A stretch of 43,937 bases of DNA from assembly GCA_003559755.1 (NCBI GenBank), contig PWKM01000150.1, positions 1-43,937 of the forward strand, in the 5' to 3' direction. The notes beneath the pieces were generated by a model. The model saw nothing but the letters and a program-made list of their open reading frames with translations. It did not search any database and had not been told where the DNA came from. Every line of letters begins with the position of its first letter. Within the stretch, counting starts at the first letter, position 1. Positions 1 to 8,460 of the stretch are shown in pieces. This DNA is from Planctomycetota bacterium (GTDB taxonomy: Bacteria > Planctomycetota > PUPC01). The position numbers were made by a program, and so were the translations under genes.

Positions 1-17
1 GTGTGCTCTTCCGATCT
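1..17. other. Illumina TruSeq adapter remnant at contig end
   Basis: The first 17 bases, GTGTGCTCTTCCGATCT, equal the 3' end of the standard TruSeq read-2 adapter. Genomic sequence starts at about base 18, where the reading frame of the first gene becomes recognisable. The first five codons of that open frame (bases 2-16) are therefore not biological, and the contig end is an assembly or trimming artefact. Confidence 0.93.
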
Positions 18-463
18 CCCACGACGACATCGTGTGGAAACACGGCCCTGTCTTCCATCCCGACTGGTACCGGCGGTACATCTTCCCCCGCTACCGGACA
101 CTGTGGCGGATGCTGAAAGACGCGGGTAAGATCGTGCTGTTCTGTTCGGACGCGAATATGGATGCGTTCGTGGGCGATCTCGCCGATGCCGGGGCCGACG
201 GGTTCATCTGCGAGCCGCAGACCGACATGGCCCGGATTGTCGATCGGTACGGCCGGACGAAGGTGGTCATCGGGAACGTGGACACGCGGGTGTTGACTTT
301 CGGCACGAAGGCCGATATCGCCGCCGAGGTCGAGCGGTGCATCGAGCTGGGCCGCCGCTGTCCCGGCTATTTCATTGCCGTGGGAAACCACATCCCGCCG
401 AACGTCCCGGTCGATAACGCACTGACCTACCTGGATCTCATCCGCGACCGGCACCGGGACTAA
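18..463 (+). CDS. Uroporphyrinogen decarboxylase (URO-D) family protein, C-terminal part
   Basis: About 147 C-terminal residues of a URO-D-fold protein, cut at the left end by the contig boundary. The frame is open through the adapter, so no start is visible. The DDIVWKHGP segment followed by a Tyr/Arg-rich FPRYRTLWRML stretch, and the later GADGFICEP and VVIGNVDTRVL segments, resemble the TIM-barrel C-terminal half of the family. The tail, with GNHIPPNVPVDN, is of the type found in the many URO-D paralogues of unknown substrate rather than HemE. Such paralogues are often linked to one-carbon or methyl-transfer metabolism. The gene ends in TAA 18 bases before the next start. The family call is firm, but the substrate cannot be read. 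Confidence 0.8.
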
Positions 464-465
464 CT

Positions 466-473
466 GGAGGAGG
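466..473 (+). promoter_or_regulatory. Shine-Dalgarno site that supports a TTG start
   Basis: GGAGGAGG lies 8 bases before TTG at 482. No comparable site precedes the in-frame ATG at 536. An ATG at 474 is followed almost at once by a stop, so the TTG is the best start. Confidence 0.6.
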
Positions 474-481
474 ATGCTGAC

Positions 482-1189
482 TTGTTGAATGCTGTCGTGT
501 CGCTGATCTGTTCGCGGTTCTGTTCTTCGTTCGACATGCCGATATCAGCATTTGACATCCGGGCCGCGCTCGGGCCCGATCTGGCCGAGAAGGCGCCCGG
601 CGTACTGGCGGTGTTGGTCGGCGTGTTCCTGTGTTTCTGGGGGCGTCGGGCGCTGAAGCCCGCCCTCGGGCTGTTCGGGGCGCTCGTCGGCGGGTATGCC
701 GCTGCGGTCGGCGGGGCACACTTGTGGCCGGGCAACCAGGCGGCGGCCCTGTTCTGCGGGCTGCTCGGCGCCGTTCTCGGCGGGGTGCTGATGCTCATCG
801 CTTACATGCTCGGGGTGTTTGTGATCGGGGCCACACTGGGCGGGCTGATCGGGGCGACGGCCGCCATCCACGCGGGCGTCCACCTCCGCCTTGTGGTGGT
901 GGCGCTGCTCGCCGCGCTGGGCGGCATGCTCGCGCTCTTACTCGAGAAATACGTGATCATCACTGCTGCCGCACTGAACGGAGCGGCTCTCGTGGTGGGC
1001 GGGCTGTGGATGCTCGCCGCTCGCCTGACCCCGGCCGAGGCCTACCAACGATATCTTGCGGTCGGAGCAGAAGGGGGGCAGGAACTGAGCGGCCCGGCGG
1101 CCCTGCTCATCGCCGCCTGGATCGGCCTCGGCTGTCTGGGAATATGGATTCAGATATCGCTCGACGACGAACGCCCCACGGAGTCATAA
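482..1189 (+). CDS. Polytopic membrane protein, DUF4203/TMEM198-like
   Basis: 235 aa from TTG, or 217 aa from ATG at 536. From about residue 38 the protein is a chain of roughly seven hydrophobic Gly/Ala/Leu-rich helices, with small-residue repeats such as GALVGGYAAAVGG and GGLIGATAAIHAG. This is the composition of the DUF4203 (TM7SF3/TMEM198-like) family of unknown function. It ends in a short acidic tail, LDDERPTES. It probably resides in the cytoplasmic membrane. It follows the URO-D gene by 18 bases and may be cotranscribed with it. The next gene has its own promoter. No catalytic residues are apparent, and the family assignment is by composition and pattern only. Confidence 0.6.
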   Translation: MLNAVVSLICSRFCSSFDMPISAFDIRAALGPDLAEKAPGVLAVLVGVFLCFWGRRALKPALGLFGALVGGYAAAVGGAHLWPGNQAAALFCGLLGAVLGGVLMLIAYMLGVFVIGATLGGLIGATAAIHAGVHLRLVVVALLAALGGMLALLLEKYVIITAAALNGAALVVGGLWMLAARLTPAEAYQRYLAVGAEGGQELSGPAALLIAAWIGLGCLGIWIQISLDDERPTES

Positions 1190-1205
1190 CCGCCATCCGG
1201 CACGG

Positions 1206-1234
1206 TTGACACGCCCGCCGCCGCCCGGTCTAAT
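1206..1234 (+). promoter_or_regulatory. Sigma-70-type promoter of the transglutaminase/HEAT gene
   Basis: TTGACA (1206-1211), a 17-base spacer and TCTAAT (1229-1234) give a perfect -35 and a 5/6 -10 box. Transcription would start near 1241, leaving a leader of about 30 bases before GTG at 1272. The TTG at 1206 that could extend the reading frame is thus part of the promoter. Confidence 0.7.
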
Positions 1235-1271
1235 GAATCATATTGGCCTGATCCCATCGAGGAGAACCGAA

Positions 1272-4097
1272 GTGCACATCGTCAGCCCCAAGGTTGTCAG
1301 CATACATACCGTCGACACCAGCAGCCCCGAGTCGATCATCGCTGCGATCATCGAGCCGGGCATGACCCCGGAAGAGAAGGCGATCGCGATCTGGCGCTTC
1401 TGCTGGGAACACACCTACCACTGGCCCGCGCCCCAGGAGAACGACCGCCGGCTGCACGAGTTCGACGTCGTGTACGACGTGCTCAAACAGTTGAACGTGT
1501 ACGGCTACACCTACTGCTTCGCCATCCGCTCGCTGGCTGAAGCCCTGTGGGAGGCGGCCGGGATGGAGGGCCGGTCGGGCGGCATCGGCGGACACGTGCA
1601 GGCCGAGGTCTATTACCAGGGCCGTTATCACCTGCTCGATCACGACCAACGGGGGTTCTCCCGCATGCCCGACGGGACCATCGCGTCGATGGCGGATTAC
1701 CGCGGCCGGCCCGAACTCGTCCTCGACCCGCCCAGGCCGAGTGAACCGTTCTTCCCCGCCGGCACCGCCCCCAGGGCGCCCTACGAGCAGAAACACATCT
1801 TCGCCGGATTCATGCTCAACCAGGACGTTCACTACCGCCAGTTCGACAAGTACCGGACGACCCACCCCATGCACCTCGGCCTTCGCCCGGGCGAGCGGTT
1901 CATCGGCTCGTGGGGCAACGTCGGCAAGTGGCAATGGTACCCCGCCGTGACAAACGAGTACAAGAAGAACAGCTACGGGGACCCGTGGACCGGCCCGCGC
2001 GACCCTTATGGCGATCTCTTCGACCAGGCAGCAAGTGACGAGGACGGCCGACCGCTCACCTTCGGCAACGGCCTGCTCATCTACCGGCCCGACCTGACCA
2101 GCGGGGCCAGGGACCTCGAAGACGGCGTCTGCCACAGCGAGAACATCGACAACGCCGGCCAGGGGTTCGGACCGGCGGAAACGAAACAGCCGGCCCGGGC
2201 CGACTTCCGCGTTCGGCTGCCCTACATCATCGTCGGCTGGCCGGGAGACATCGCCGCCGAGGAACCAAATATCACCGGGGCCGCCGTCGTCTCGGGCAGA
2301 TGCAGACGGCGAACCAGCGCCGACCGCATCAATCTCCTGCTCTCGACGGACGAGGGCACGACGTGGAAGACGGTGTGGAAGGCATCGGAGACCGGCGAGT
2401 TCGACTTCGCCGTCGATCTCTCCCGACACGTCGCTGGCCTGTACGGATATCGGGTCCGGCTCGAACTCGCCTCGGTCCGACAGCCGGGCGATGCCCGCAT
2501 CCTCGACCTCGGCATGGATACCGCCTGCCAACTCAACCCCAAGACCCTGCCCGCCGTCCGGCCCGGCCGGAACGAGATGACCGTCTCGCTGCAGCCCGGC
2601 CCGGACGTTTACGAGGAGACGATCCAATACACCGGCACGCTGAAACAGGCGCACGATCGGCTCGTCCGGAAGATGCGCGGGCTGCGGCACCAGACCGGCC
2701 GGAGCGCGGCACTGTGCCCCGACCCCGGCAAGAGCGGGCACGTCGTCTATGAGATGGCGGCGCCGGAGGGCGAACAGGTGGCCTGGGCCAAGGTCGGTGG
2801 CGCCTTCCGCTCCTCCCGAAGCCCGATCCCGGAAGAGCAATTCCGCATCTACTACGCCGTTGACAAGCCGACGGACTGGACCCTGCTCGATGATGTTGAC
2901 CCGGCACCGTACCTCGGCCATTGGTGCTTCGAGACGAACCACGACATCCCACTCACCGGACCGGGGCGGCGGGTGTTCGTGAAATTCGAGTTGGCCCGGG
3001 GCCAACAGGACGGCGGGAAGCTCTGTGAAGTCCGGCTCGCGTGGGGCTGCCAGTCCGGACAGAACCGTGCACCGAGAGGCGGGCTGCAAATCACGCACCG
3101 ATGGCGGCAGGGCAGGAAGCAGCTCGACCACACCGGGCTGGTCACACGGAAGAACCAGACGTACCGGTTCGACGTGGCCGATCAAAAGGTCCGAAACCAG
3201 TCGCTCATCCTGGAATGGGCGGCGCGCCCGCCGGTATGCGACGGGCCGCACCCGCTGATGTCCACCCCGCCCGAAGTCCAACAGCGGGAGATTCGAGAGC
3301 TCGAGAAGATCGAGGCGATGTGGGATGGCATCAAGAGACTGGACCGCGACCCGACCATCGAGACGGTCACCGACATCATCTGGAACTCGAAGGGCGACTG
3401 GGTGCGGGACAGCGGCATCGCGGCGATGATCGCGATCGGCGGAGACGCCGCCCGCCGCGAGCTGAAAAAGGCGATGAAGAAAAAACGGAAATGGGCGAGA
3501 GGGCTGTACCTCGAACTGCTCGTCCGCGAGGGCCCGACGGCCGATCTCGTCGCCGAGTTCGAGAAAGCGGCCGGCGACGAGCGAGCGAAAATCGCCGGAC
3601 TGCTCGCCCTGCGGAACGATCCAGCCGCACTGCCCGCTCTACGGAAGGCCATCGAAAGCGAGCGAAACAAGGAAACCCTCGCGGCTGAGCTCGACGCCCT
3701 GGTGCGGATCGGTGGGCCGGACGTCGCCGAGAACGCTGTCGCCCGGCGGAAGGACTGCGACACCGCCGGCCGAATTCGCGTGGACGCCGCCCTGGCAAAG
3801 GCCGGCGTGGCCGAGGGCGTCTCCGGCCTGACCCGGATGATCGACAATCGGAACCGATATGTCCGATATCGAGCCGCTTCCGGCCTGGCAGAATGCGGCC
3901 GGCAGGAAGCCGAGCCCGGACTGATACAGGCCCTGTCCGACGAATCCCGGTGGGTAAGGCAGGCGGCGACGGCCGGGCTGGGCCGCATCGGCTCACGGAA
4001 GGCGCTGCCCGCGCTCCGCCGTGTCCTCAAATCCGACCCGTACGCCTATCTCCGCGCCGAGGCGGACTGGGCAATCGAGCGGATCGGCGAACGTTAA
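1272..4097 (+). CDS. Transglutaminase-like protein with C-terminal HEAT repeats
   Basis: 941 aa from GTG at 1272, which has AGGAG at 1260-1264 and a promoter just upstream. Residues about 25-130 are a transglutaminase-like (cysteine protease fold) domain. The likely triad is Cys82 (in YTYCFAIRSLAEAL), His108 (GGHVQAEVYYQGRYH) and Asp123 (HLLDHD). A long, probably beta-rich middle region follows. From about residue 690 there are HEAT/PBS-lyase-type helical repeats, for example RYVRYRAASGLAECG and RWVRQAATAGLGRIG. No signal peptide is seen, so a cytoplasmic location is likely. HEAT repeats usually bind proteins, so this may be a protein-processing or cross-linking enzyme with a built-in adaptor. 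The substrate is unknown. It ends in TAA, and a 150-base gap precedes serS. Confidence 0.8.
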   Translation: MHIVSPKVVSIHTVDTSSPESIIAAIIEPGMTPEEKAIAIWRFCWEHTYHWPAPQENDRRLHEFDVVYDVLKQLNVYGYTYCFAIRSLAEALWEAAGMEGRSGGIGGHVQAEVYYQGRYHLLDHDQRGFSRMPDGTIASMADYRGRPELVLDPPRPSEPFFPAGTAPRAPYEQKHIFAGFMLNQDVHYRQFDKYRTTHPMHLGLRPGERFIGSWGNVGKWQWYPAVTNEYKKNSYGDPWTGPRDPYGDLFDQAASDEDGRPLTFGNGLLIYRPDLTSGARDLEDGVCHSENIDNAGQGFGPAETKQPARADFRVRLPYIIVGWPGDIAAEEPNITGAAVVSGRCRRRTSADRINLLLSTDEGTTWKTVWKASETGEFDFAVDLSRHVAGLYGYRVRLELASVRQPGDARILDLGMDTACQLNPKTLPAVRPGRNEMTVSLQPGPDVYEETIQYTGTLKQAHDRLVRKMRGLRHQTGRSAALCPDPGKSGHVVYEMAAPEGEQVAWAKVGGAFRSSRSPIPEEQFRIYYAVDKPTDWTLLDDVDPAPYLGHWCFETNHDIPLTGPGRRVFVKFELARGQQDGGKLCEVRLAWGCQSGQNRAPRGGLQITHRWRQGRKQLDHTGLVTRKNQTYRFDVADQKVRNQSLILEWAARPPVCDGPHPLMSTPPEVQQREIRELEKIEAMWDGIKRLDRDPTIETVTDIIWNSKGDWVRDSGIAAMIAIGGDAARRELKKAMKKKRKWARGLYLELLVREGPTADLVAEFEKAAGDERAKIAGLLALRNDPAALPALRKAIESERNKETLAAELDALVRIGGPDVAENAVARRKDCDTAGRIRVDAALAKAGVAEGVSGLTRMIDNRNRYVRYRAASGLAECGRQEAEPGLIQALSDESRWVRQAATAGLGRIGSRKALPALRRVLKSDPYAYLRAEADWAIERIGER

Positions 4098-4181
4098 ACC
4101 GCTGTCCCGAAACGGCTCCCGAACAGCGAGCACAGGGGGCGTCCGCGAGCAGGCGCCCCGATCTCCAGCCAGCCGCTCATC

Positions 4182-4209
4182 TTGCATTTTTACGGTGCCC
4201 TTCTAGAAT
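4182..4209 (+). promoter_or_regulatory. Candidate promoter of serS
   Basis: TTGCAT (4182-4187), 16 bases, TAGAAT (4204-4209). The -10 box is 5/6 and the -35 box is weaker (3/6). Transcription would begin near 4216, about 32 bases before the serS ATG. The region before it (4098-4181) contains only a GC hairpin (GGGGCG at 4136-4141 with CGCCCC at 4154-4159) without a T tract. Confidence 0.5.
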
Positions 4210-4247
4210 ACAGGTAGACAAGGACTTCGTTCGATTGGATAACGCGT

Positions 4248-5528
4248 ATGCTTGATATGAACCTCATCCGCGAGGCGCCCGACAAGGTCGCCCGTGCGGC
4301 GGAAAACAAGGGCGAACCGGTAGAAATCGAGGCCTTCCTCGCTATTGACGAGGAGCGCCGCCGCTTGATCCAGGAGGTGGAAGACCTCCGTCGTCAGCGC
4401 AACGTCAACTCGGACAAGGTCGCCGAGCTCAAGCGGTCCGGCGAAGACGCCGCCGACCTGATCGCGCAGACACGGAGCATCTCGGACAAGATCGGGGGGA
4501 TCGAGGACGTGCTTTCGGACGTGGAAGACCGCGCCCATCGGCTGGCCCTCACCTTTCCCAACATCCCGGCCGACGACGTGCCCGTCGGGCGCACCGAGAA
4601 GGCAAACGCCGAGGTCAAGCGTTTCGGCGACCGGGCCGAGTTCGACTTCGAGCCGAAGCCCCACTGGGATATCGCCCGGGAGCTGGACATCATCGACTTC
4701 GAGTCGGGGACCCGGATCGCCGGGCCGTTCTTCGCCGTCTATAAAGGGGCCGGCGCACGCCTGGAACGCGCCCTGATCCAGTTCATGCTCGACCTTCACG
4801 TCAACGAACACGGATACACCGAGGTCTCCACCCCGTTTCTGGCCAACCGGGCCGCGACCACAGGCACCGGGCAACTGCCGAAGCTCGAGGACGACATGTA
4901 CCGGTGCGATGTCGACGACCTGTTCCTCATCCCGACCGCCGAGGTGCCGGTGACCAACATCCACCGCGAGCAGGTGCTCGATGCCGACGACCTGCCCATC
5001 AAGTACACCGCCTACAGCCCATGCTTCCGCCGCGAGGCGGGCAGCTACGGGCGCGACACCCGCGGGCTGATGCGCATCCACCAGTTCGACAAGGTCGAGA
5101 TGGTGAACTTCGTCCGGCCCGAGGAATCGCGGGACCGGCTGGCGACACTCCTCGGCGAGGCCGAGCAAGTGCTCAAGCGGCTGGGCATCGAGTATCGGGT
5201 GCTGAAACTGTGTACCGGCGAGCTGAGCTTCGCCGCCGCCGAATGCTACGACATCGAAATCTGGGCGCCGGGAATCAAACGGTGGCTCGAGGTCTCATCG
5301 TGCAGCAATTTCACCGACTTCCAGGCACGCCGGGCCGACATACGGTTCCGGGAAAAGGGGGGGAAGCCCCAGTATGTGCATACGCTGAACGGATCGGGCG
5401 TCGCTCTCGCCCGGCTTGTCCTGACCATCATCGAGCAGTACCAGACCGCAGACGGCTGCGTCCGGGTGCCCGAGCCGGTCCGCCCCTACATGGGCGGGCA
5501 CGAACTCATCGGCCCGGCCGGAGAGTAA
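4248..5528 (+). CDS. serS: Seryl-tRNA synthetase
   Basis: 426 aa, the usual length for bacterial SerRS. It charges tRNA-Ser with serine in the cytoplasm. The start MLDMNLIREAPDKV is typical. Residues about 30-100 form the tRNA-binding antiparallel coiled coil (charged, with EEVEDLRRQRN-like heptads). The class II core follows: TGQLPKLEDDMYR, motif 2 with FRREAGSYGRDTRGLMRIHQ from about residue 260, and motif 3 with NGSGVALARLVLTIIEQYQ at 381-399. It has its own candidate promoter. The Shine-Dalgarno site is weak. A SecD-like gene follows after 43 bases and may be cotranscribed. All key motifs are intact. Confidence 0.97.
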   Translation: MLDMNLIREAPDKVARAAENKGEPVEIEAFLAIDEERRRLIQEVEDLRRQRNVNSDKVAELKRSGEDAADLIAQTRSISDKIGGIEDVLSDVEDRAHRLALTFPNIPADDVPVGRTEKANAEVKRFGDRAEFDFEPKPHWDIARELDIIDFESGTRIAGPFFAVYKGAGARLERALIQFMLDLHVNEHGYTEVSTPFLANRAATTGTGQLPKLEDDMYRCDVDDLFLIPTAEVPVTNIHREQVLDADDLPIKYTAYSPCFRREAGSYGRDTRGLMRIHQFDKVEMVNFVRPEESRDRLATLLGEAEQVLKRLGIEYRVLKLCTGELSFAAAECYDIEIWAPGIKRWLEVSSCSNFTDFQARRADIRFREKGGKPQYVHTLNGSGVALARLVLTIIEQYQTADGCVRVPEPVRPYMGGHELIGPAGE

Positions 5529-5571
5529 CTCCGACCGGACCGGGCATGCTTCCGGCCGAGAGTGACAACCA

Positions 5572-6384
5572 ATGCTTGACATATCAAAGCTTGCACTTAA
5601 GGGCATAAAATACTCGCTGATATTTGCCCTGCCGTTCATGCTCCTCGTATATGTGTACGGCCGCCCCCCGGTGGAATGGCACTACTACACACTCGCCTTC
5701 GAGCGGGATGTGACCGCCGAGGAGCGTGACCAGACACTCGGGCTGCTCCGGGCGCGCCTCGGTGAGCTGACTCATCCCTCGTGGGAGGCATGGATCAAGC
5801 CCAACATCGATGGCACACTGACCCTCGCCTACCAGAAGCGAGGCGGGCCCGGCGAACTCGCCGGGCTGATCATTCCACAGGGAAAAACCGAGTTCCGGTT
5901 CATGTACCACGACCAGAGGGAGGCGCCCGACGCCCAGCAACACGGCCCGCCCGACGGCTACGTCGTGATGGAATACCTCGAAACCTGCTTCCGATACGAC
6001 GAGGAGACCGGCAAGCCGGTCATGAGGTTGATCCCCTGCATCGTCGAAGACCAGCCGATCCTGCAGCCGACCGGCTTCCGCGAGGTGTCGTTCTGGACGG
6101 AAGGATTCATCCGGGAGAGCCACCTGCGGTTCGAATTCCACCCGGAGGATACGGAACGGCTGGTGGAGGCACAGGCGAGAAGGCCGGACGCCCCCGTCGC
6201 TCTCATCGTCGACGGGTACATCCGCGTCGGATACCGCTGCCTGGGCCCGATCGAGACCGGGGGACTGGAGACGATCGGGCTGCTGGACAACGAGCCCATC
6301 GAGCAGATGGCGGTCGCCCTGCGGCACGGCCCGCTGCCCGCGCCGCTGACCATCACCGAATATACGACACTCGGCCCCGAGTAA
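5572..6384 (+). CDS. Membrane-anchored protein resembling the isolated P1 (periplasmic) domain of SecD
   Basis: 270 aa with one transmembrane segment at about residues 12-30 (YSLIFALPFMLLVYVYG), then a periplasmic domain. IIPQGKTEFRFMYH resembles the start of the SecD head, where a gain-of-residue signature QLEFR is common. The C-terminus, VALRHGPLPAPLTITEYTTLG, matches the RSGALPAPL...VGPSLG signature that closes the SecD P1 domain just before TM2. The protein stops there: TAA follows, and no frame downstream encodes the missing five helices. SecD normally helps SecYEG export using the proton gradient, and a P1 domain alone could bind exported chains or be a regulator. It could also be a degenerate paralogue. 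It sits 43 bases after serS. Confidence 0.6.
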   Translation: MLDISKLALKGIKYSLIFALPFMLLVYVYGRPPVEWHYYTLAFERDVTAEERDQTLGLLRARLGELTHPSWEAWIKPNIDGTLTLAYQKRGGPGELAGLIIPQGKTEFRFMYHDQREAPDAQQHGPPDGYVVMEYLETCFRYDEETGKPVMRLIPCIVEDQPILQPTGFREVSFWTEGFIRESHLRFEFHPEDTERLVEAQARRPDAPVALIVDGYIRVGYRCLGPIETGGLETIGLLDNEPIEQMAVALRHGPLPAPLTITEYTTLGPE

Positions 6385-6465
6385 GCGCCTGCACCGGTCG
6401 GCCGCAGGGTATCGCGGCAAGCATCGTCCATCCATCGCGCCCGGGGTACAATCGCCCGTCGTTCG

Positions 6466-8199
6466 TCACCGCCTGCGACGCCGCTTCACAATCACCAGCC
6501 CGAACGCCAGCAGGGTGAGCGAGCCCGGTTCGGGGATGATGAGATGAACCGGCGGCGGGTCCATAATGCCCGCCTCTCCCCACCAGGCCAGTGCGAAGTC
6601 CGCACTGTCGATCTCGCCGAAGATGTTCTCGGAATAGGCGACGCGGAGCCCGTAGAGGCCGGTTGTCGGGAGGTCGAAGACGAGGTGCTCGACGGGAGTG
6701 TAGGTGTCGATCGACTCGGCATAGAGGGTGCTGAATTCGCTGTCCCAGACCTGGAGATCAAGGTTGGCGAATCCGGCCTCAAGCACAGAGACGGTGTCGT
6801 CATCCTCAATATAGTTCCGTTCGCGGAACCAGGTGAGTGTGGCCCGGAACTCGGAACCGGCGGCGAGCGGGGTGCTGATCACCACGTCGGTGGTATCGCC
6901 CAGATCGACCCGGGCGAAATCCCAGCCGATGACTTCGCTGGTCGTGCCCCCGTCCATCCCCTCGATGTCCGTCTGTCCGGTCAGGTATTGCGTGTAGGTA
7001 CGGCCGAGGTCGAGCGCTCCGGCTCCGTAGGTGAAGTGAAGCGCCTGCTCGGGATCCGCCACGTTGTTTCCGTTGGCATTATCGTAATAATCGTCGGGCT
7101 TCCAGGCGGCGTTGAGCAGGTTCGCCTTGATGACGCGGGCGTCGTGTGCGGCATCGGGGAGGTCCATCTGCCGGGCGGCGTCGTGCATCAGCGCCACGCC
7201 GCCGGCGACGATCGGCGCGGAATAGCTCGTACCGCTGAGCGGGGATGCGTAGAGGTTTGTGGCTCCGGGGTTGTCTACGTCATAGTGGGCAGACACCAGG
7301 TTTGTGCCCGGTGCGACAATATCGACCGCCCCGCGTCGGGCGACTCCGGCAGCTATGGTTCCGTTAACCGGATCCCAGTAGGCCTGTGGGCCGCGGCTGC
7401 TGAACTCGGCGATGGCGTCGTAATTGTTGTCCCCATCGTTCTGGAGAGCCCCGACGGTGATATTATTGTAACCGGAGCCGGGGGACAGGACCGTGTTCGT
7501 GCCGGGGCCGCTGTTCCCGGCTGCCACAACGAAGGTGGTGCCGGGGTTGTCATAAGCGAGAGCGTCGGGTATTTGTGCGGTCCAATGATCTCCGGAGGGG
7601 TGCGTCGCCCCCCAACTGGCGTTGATCACGTCGGCCGTCCCGAATCCGGATTCGGTCGAGCTCAATGCGTAGGCGAGCGTGGCCACCGAGAGGTTGAAGG
7701 TGGTGCCGCCTCCCCACCCACTGGTGGCGATTGCGGCAGACCGCAGGTCGGTTTCGGGAGCGATCCCCTCCTGATGAACCCCGCCGCCCTGGGTCTGTCG
7801 TCCGCCGATCATCATGCCGACCTGTGTGGCATGGCGGTGCGGGTCGGCATAGGCATCGTCGGGATGATTGGTAAAACTGGTCACGTGAGTCAGCGTCTCG
7901 TGCTCGCCCCAGATATGGCCGGCCTCGATGTTCGAACTGACCGTGCCGGACCCATCGAAGCCGCTGTTGTGGAACACATCCGCACCGATGATCTCCGCGA
8001 CGTTCGCTCCTGTGAGCGCCGTCGGGATATTCGTATTAAGATGAAGTTGAGCTCCAGCTTCCTCCGTCGTGCTCCAGGTGTACGTCCACACCCCAGCGTC
8101 CGACGACGGAACCGCCGGTCCCGCGTGTGTTGCGACAGACAGACCCGCACCAACGACCAACAGCGAAACCAGGCCAACAACAAACCCTCGCAATTTCAT
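6466..8199 (-). CDS. S8 subtilisin-family peptidase with PEP-CTERM sorting signal
   Basis: 577 aa. A signal peptide (about 1-26) precedes a subtilase domain at about 80-400. His123 lies in DPHRHATQVGMMIGG, the oxyanion Asn229 in VVAAGNSGPG, and the nucleophile Ser325 in SGTSYSAPIVAGG. At the canonical Asp position the sequence reads NIEAGHI, so Glu92 replaces Asp. A beta-rich C-terminal region is followed by the tail IIPEPGSLTLLAFG, a hydrophobic helix and RRRRR. This is a PEP-CTERM signal, which an exosortase would recognise and cut before release or anchoring at the surface. No exosortase is in the window. AAGGAG lies 8 bases before the ATG. Upstream lie a sigma-54-like promoter and palindromic sites. 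Confidence 0.88.
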   Translation of the reverse strand: MKLRGFVVGLVSLLVVGAGLSVATHAGPAVPSSDAGVWTYTWSTTEEAGAQLHLNTNIPTALTGANVAEIIGADVFHNSGFDGSGTVSSNIEAGHIWGEHETLTHVTSFTNHPDDAYADPHRHATQVGMMIGGRQTQGGGVHQEGIAPETDLRSAAIATSGWGGGTTFNLSVATLAYALSSTESGFGTADVINASWGATHPSGDHWTAQIPDALAYDNPGTTFVVAAGNSGPGTNTVLSPGSGYNNITVGALQNDGDNNYDAIAEFSSRGPQAYWDPVNGTIAAGVARRGAVDIVAPGTNLVSAHYDVDNPGATNLYASPLSGTSYSAPIVAGGVALMHDAARQMDLPDAAHDARVIKANLLNAAWKPDDYYDNANGNNVADPEQALHFTYGAGALDLGRTYTQYLTGQTDIEGMDGGTTSEVIGWDFARVDLGDTTDVVISTPLAAGSEFRATLTWFRERNYIEDDDTVSVLEAGFANLDLQVWDSEFSTLYAESIDTYTPVEHLVFDLPTTGLYGLRVAYSENIFGEIDSADFALAWWGEAGIMDPPPVHLIIPEPGSLTLLAFGLVIVKRRRRR

Positions 8200-8250
8200 C
8201 CTCGCTTCTCCTTAAATCAAAATACCTGTGTACGTCATGATGGAAAATAC

Positions 8251-8268
8251 TGCGAATAACGTGCCAAA
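8251..8268 (-). promoter_or_regulatory. Sigma-54-like -24/-12 promoter of the PEP-CTERM subtilase
   Basis: On the minus strand the sequence reads TTGGCACGTTATTCGCA. The GG and GC pairs are 10 bases apart, exactly as in the RpoN consensus TGGCAC-N5-TTGC, with one mismatch (TCGC). Transcription would start about 40 bases before the ATG. PEP-CTERM genes in other bacteria are known to be linked to the PrsK/PrsR-RpoN regulon, which makes this site plausible. Confidence 0.45.
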
Positions 8269-8374
8269 GACTTCGAATGCCCCCTTTTTTTTTGAGAATA
8301 TAACGCTAGTCATTATACTCCAGGAGGTTGCGTTTCCAGAATTCTAACCGGACATCCTGGCCATCGCGATGCCC

Positions 8375-8394
8375 ATGTTGTTTTTTGGCAACAT
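8375..8394. promoter_or_regulatory. Second, imperfect copy of the palindromic element
   Basis: ATGTTG and CAACAT flank an 8-base T-rich spacer. Bases 8383-8394 (TTTTGGCAACAT) repeat exactly 12 bases of the arm of the palindrome at 8461. It is centred about 135 bases upstream of the sigma-54-like -12 element. Confidence 0.4.
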
Positions 8395-8460
8395 CAATGA
8401 TGTCCGAAACGCCGATATATGCCATAAGACCTTGCCATGAAAAGAGTTATGAATGGTGTA

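Noticed and set aside
1206..1271. Upstream TTG start for the transglutaminase gene
   Set aside because: The TTG is the -35 box of a consensus promoter, and GTG at 1272 has the ribosome site.
1230..3281. 683-aa minus-strand open frame
   Set aside because: Antisense to the transglutaminase/HEAT gene. It has no domain pattern, and the plus strand has a consensus promoter, a ribosome site and a catalytic triad.
6544..8259. 571-aa plus-strand open frame over the subtilase
   Set aside because: The minus strand carries all S8 motifs and the PEP-CTERM tail. The plus frame has no recognisable features.
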